Source of the DNA: Pseudomonadota bacterium | Lineage (GTDB): Bacteria; Pseudomonadota; Alphaproteobacteria; Rhizobiales; Xanthobacteraceae | Assembly: GCA_023423415.1 (NCBI GenBank) | Contig: JAFAFP010000136.1 | Location: 1 to 42,880 of the forward strand | Reading direction: 5' to 3' | DNA: 42,880 bases | In this document: positions 41,424-42,880 of the stretch, piece after piece | How positions within the stretch are numbered: position 1 is the first letter of the stretch | Layout of the letters: every line of letters starts with the position of its first letter | Notes under the pieces: model-generated | Database searches by the model: none | The model's input: the letters and a program-made list of their open reading frames with translations, nothing else | What the model was told of the DNA's origin: nothing | Translations under genes and position numbers: made by a program

Positions 41424-41680
41424 TGAGCCTGAAGCTTCTGTATTTTGCGTGGGTGCGCGAACGGATCGGCAAGAGCGAGGAGGACATCTCACCGCCTGCC
41501 GGCGTGACCACCGTCGCGGATCTGATGAAGTGGCTGGCCGAACGCGGCGAGGAATACGCCTACGCCTTCGAGAATCCGAAGGTGATCCGCGCCGCGATCG
41601 ACCGCAATCACGCGCAACCCGGAACCGCCATAGCGGGGGCGCGCGAAATTGCGTTTTTCCCGCCAATGACCGGCGGCTAG
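41420..41680 (+). CDS. moaD: Molybdopterin synthase small subunit MoaD
   Basis: The 86-residue protein has a ubiquitin-like fold and ends in Thr-Gly-Gly, the C-terminus that is thiocarboxylated to carry sulfur into molybdopterin. The start is ATG at 41420, overlapping pgsA by four bases; an ATG at 41423 is also possible. It works with MoaE, encoded 46 bp downstream. The N-terminal Lys-Leu-Leu-Tyr-Phe-Ala-Trp-Val-Arg-Glu-Arg fits the family's first strand. Confidence 0.94.
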   Translation: MMSLKLLYFAWVRERIGKSEEDISPPAGVTTVADLMKWLAERGEEYAYAFENPKVIRAAIDRNHAQPGTAIAGAREIAFFPPMTGG

Positions 41681-41726
41681 GCTTTCAACCCTTCCTGGGC
41701 GCCGGAGAGGTGAGGGACACGAGACG

Positions 41727-42206
41727 ATGACCGCCACCATCCGCCTGCAACGTGACGATTTCGACGCCGGCGCGGAAACGGCCAAGCTCACGGATGGCCG
41801 GACCGACATCGGCGCGGTCGTGACCTTTACGGGCATCTGCCGCGATCATGAAGGCGGCCGCGGCGTCGCTGCGATGACGCTCGAACATTATCCCGGCATG
41901 GCGGAGGACGAGATTGCGCGCCATGTGGCGGATGCCGAGCAGCGCTGGCCGCTGCTCGGTGTCACGGTCATCCACCGTTACGGACGTATGCAGCCTGGCG
42001 ACAATATCGTGCTGGTCGTGACCGCGTCCGCGCACCGCGAAGCGGCGTTCGAGGCAGCGTCGTTCCTGATGGATTATCTGAAGACCCGTGCACCGTTCTG
42101 GAAGTTGGAAGAACGTCCGGACGGTCAGGATTGGGTGGCCGCGAAGGAAACCGATGACGTCGCGGCAGCGCGGTGGGTACGCGACGAGAAAACCGCGGCG
42201 GAATAA
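41727..42206 (+). CDS. moaE: Molybdopterin synthase large subunit MoaE
   Basis: The 159-residue catalytic subunit moves sulfur from MoaD onto precursor Z to form molybdopterin. The catalytic motif Met-Asp-Tyr-Leu-Lys-Thr-Arg-Ala-Pro-Phe-Trp-Lys is intact with Lys119 and Lys126, at the same positions as in E. coli MoaE. Other family motifs (Gly-Ala-Val-Val-Thr-Phe-Thr-Gly, Leu-Glu-His-Tyr-Pro-Gly-Met and His-Arg-Tyr-Gly) are present. The remaining cofactor genes (moaA, moaC, mogA) are not in the window. Confidence 0.96.
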   Translation: MTATIRLQRDDFDAGAETAKLTDGRTDIGAVVTFTGICRDHEGGRGVAAMTLEHYPGMAEDEIARHVADAEQRWPLLGVTVIHRYGRMQPGDNIVLVVTASAHREAAFEAASFLMDYLKTRAPFWKLEERPDGQDWVAAKETDDVAAARWVRDEKTAAE

Positions 42207-42216
42207 TTCACCCGCT

Positions 42217-42880
42217 TCACGACGTCCGCCGTTTTCCCAGAAACGCGTAAAAACACAACGCTGACACGGCCGAGAACACCACCATCGCGATTGCGAGCGG
42301 CATCGCGGTGTCGGCCGTGGCGATTAGATAGCTCATACCCTGAGCGGCAGCGGCTCCCACCGTCATTTGCGTGAAACCGATGATCCCGGATGCAGTCCCC
42401 GCCGCTTGCGGGCGCACGCTCACGGCGCCGGCCACACAATTGGGCAGGAACACGCCATTGCCGAACGACATGAGAACCTGCGGGATGAAAACGGTCCACG
42501 GTCCGTCATATGGCCACAGCGCAACCAGCAACACCGTGAGCAGCGCGCCAGCCGCCATGCAGATCAAACCGAAATGGATCATGCGATCGATGCCGTAGCG
42601 CTGCGAATTCCTCGCCGTCACGAAATTGCCGATCATGAAGCCGCCGGATGTGAGGATGAACCACAAGCCGTATTCGAACGCGGTGCGCTCCATGATGCTG
42701 ACGACGATATGCGGGCCCCCGCCGAGGAATGCAAAGAAGGTTGCCGTGCCGATCGAGCAGACCAGCACATAGCCGATGAAGCTTCGGCTCATAAACAACT
42801 CGCGGCTTTCACGTGCGATGAAGCCAACGCCACCGCCGGTGATATGATCGGGTCGCGTCTCCTTCAGCAAACTCAACACC
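42217..42880 (-). CDS. MFS transporter, Bcr/CflA type (C-terminal part; runs off the window)
   Basis: The visible 220 residues hold about six membrane helices of a major facilitator protein in the Bcr/CflA drug-resistance subfamily. Visible features include Tyr-Gly-Leu-Trp-Phe-Ile-Leu-Thr-Ser-Gly-Gly-Phe-Met-Ile-Gly-Asn-Phe and Val-Leu-Met-Ser-Phe-Gly-Asn-Gly-Val-Phe-Leu-Pro-Asn. Only the C-terminal half is in the window; the start is beyond base 42880. The family exports small drugs by proton antiport. It converges on moaE with just ten bases between the stops. Confidence 0.9.
   Translation of the reverse strand, partial: VLSLLKETRPDHITGGGVGFIARESRELFMSRSFIGYVLVCSIGTATFFAFLGGGPHIVVSIMERTAFEYGLWFILTSGGFMIGNFVTARNSQRYGIDRMIHFGLICMAAGALLTVLLVALWPYDGPWTVFIPQVLMSFGNGVFLPNCVAGAVSVRPQAAGTASGIIGFTQMTVGAAAAQGMSYLIATADTAMPLAIAMVVFSAVSALCFYAFLGKRRTS

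Noticed and set aside
1..42880. CRISPR arrays, insertion sequences, phage genes or toxin-antitoxin pairs
   Set aside because: I found no regularly spaced repeats, no transposase or integrase motifs and no recognisable toxin or antitoxin. Only short palindromes are repeated.

Overview
This window looks like chromosomal DNA of an alphaproteobacterium of the order Hyphomicrobiales, most like the Bradyrhizobium/Rhodopseudomonas/Afipia group (Nitrobacteraceae and relatives). That placement is an inference. It rests on the high GC content, the uvrC-pgsA-moaD-moaE gene order, the MatA/MatB-type malonate enzymes, an Omp25/31-type porin, Mur-like TGCAA/TTGCA operators, many small secreted proteins of a kind common in that group, and palindromic interspersed elements between genes. 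I saw no rRNA, tRNA, CRISPR array, phage gene or transposase.

Layout. 0.1-1.2 kb: a YbdK-type carboxylate-amine ligase. 1.2-2.9 kb (minus): an ABC-2 exporter (permease and ATPase). 3.1-4.1 kb: an orphan TctC/Bug-type solute-binding protein. 4.2-8.4 kb (minus): malonyl-CoA decarboxylase, malonyl-CoA synthetase and a secreted protein that may be transglycosylase-like. 8.5-14.3 kb: a peptide/nickel-type ABC importer with both ATPases fused in one chain, a binding protein and two permeases, interrupted by a palindromic element. 14.4-17.2 kb (minus): an exonuclease-CBS-nucleotidyltransferase fusion and a 203-residue partner, divergent from a DUF4212/solute:sodium symporter pair (17.5-19.8 kb). 19.9-21.7 kb: four small membrane proteins. 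21.7-26.9 kb: an OprB-like porin divergent from a SitABCD-type metal importer, with four Mur-like inverted repeats between them. The metal ligands predicted in the binding protein (His, His, Glu, Asp) favour manganese or iron over zinc.

26.9-34.7 kb: queH, then a run of small proteins: a zinc-ribbon protein, a Lys-rich peptide, a His-rich secreted protein, a putative outer-membrane protein, and three secreted paralogues that share a C-terminal module (DUF1236-like). 34.9-38.4 kb: ribonuclease T2, rlmJ, a cold-shock protein, a glutathione S-transferase and an outer-membrane beta-barrel protein. 38.7-42.2 kb: uvrC, pgsA, moaD and moaE. The window ends inside an MFS exporter gene.

The points most worth following are the porin/SitABCD locus with its cluster of operators, the nucleotidyltransferase fusion beside the symporter, and the small secreted-protein block. 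I did not find a defence system or an obviously new multi-gene machine.
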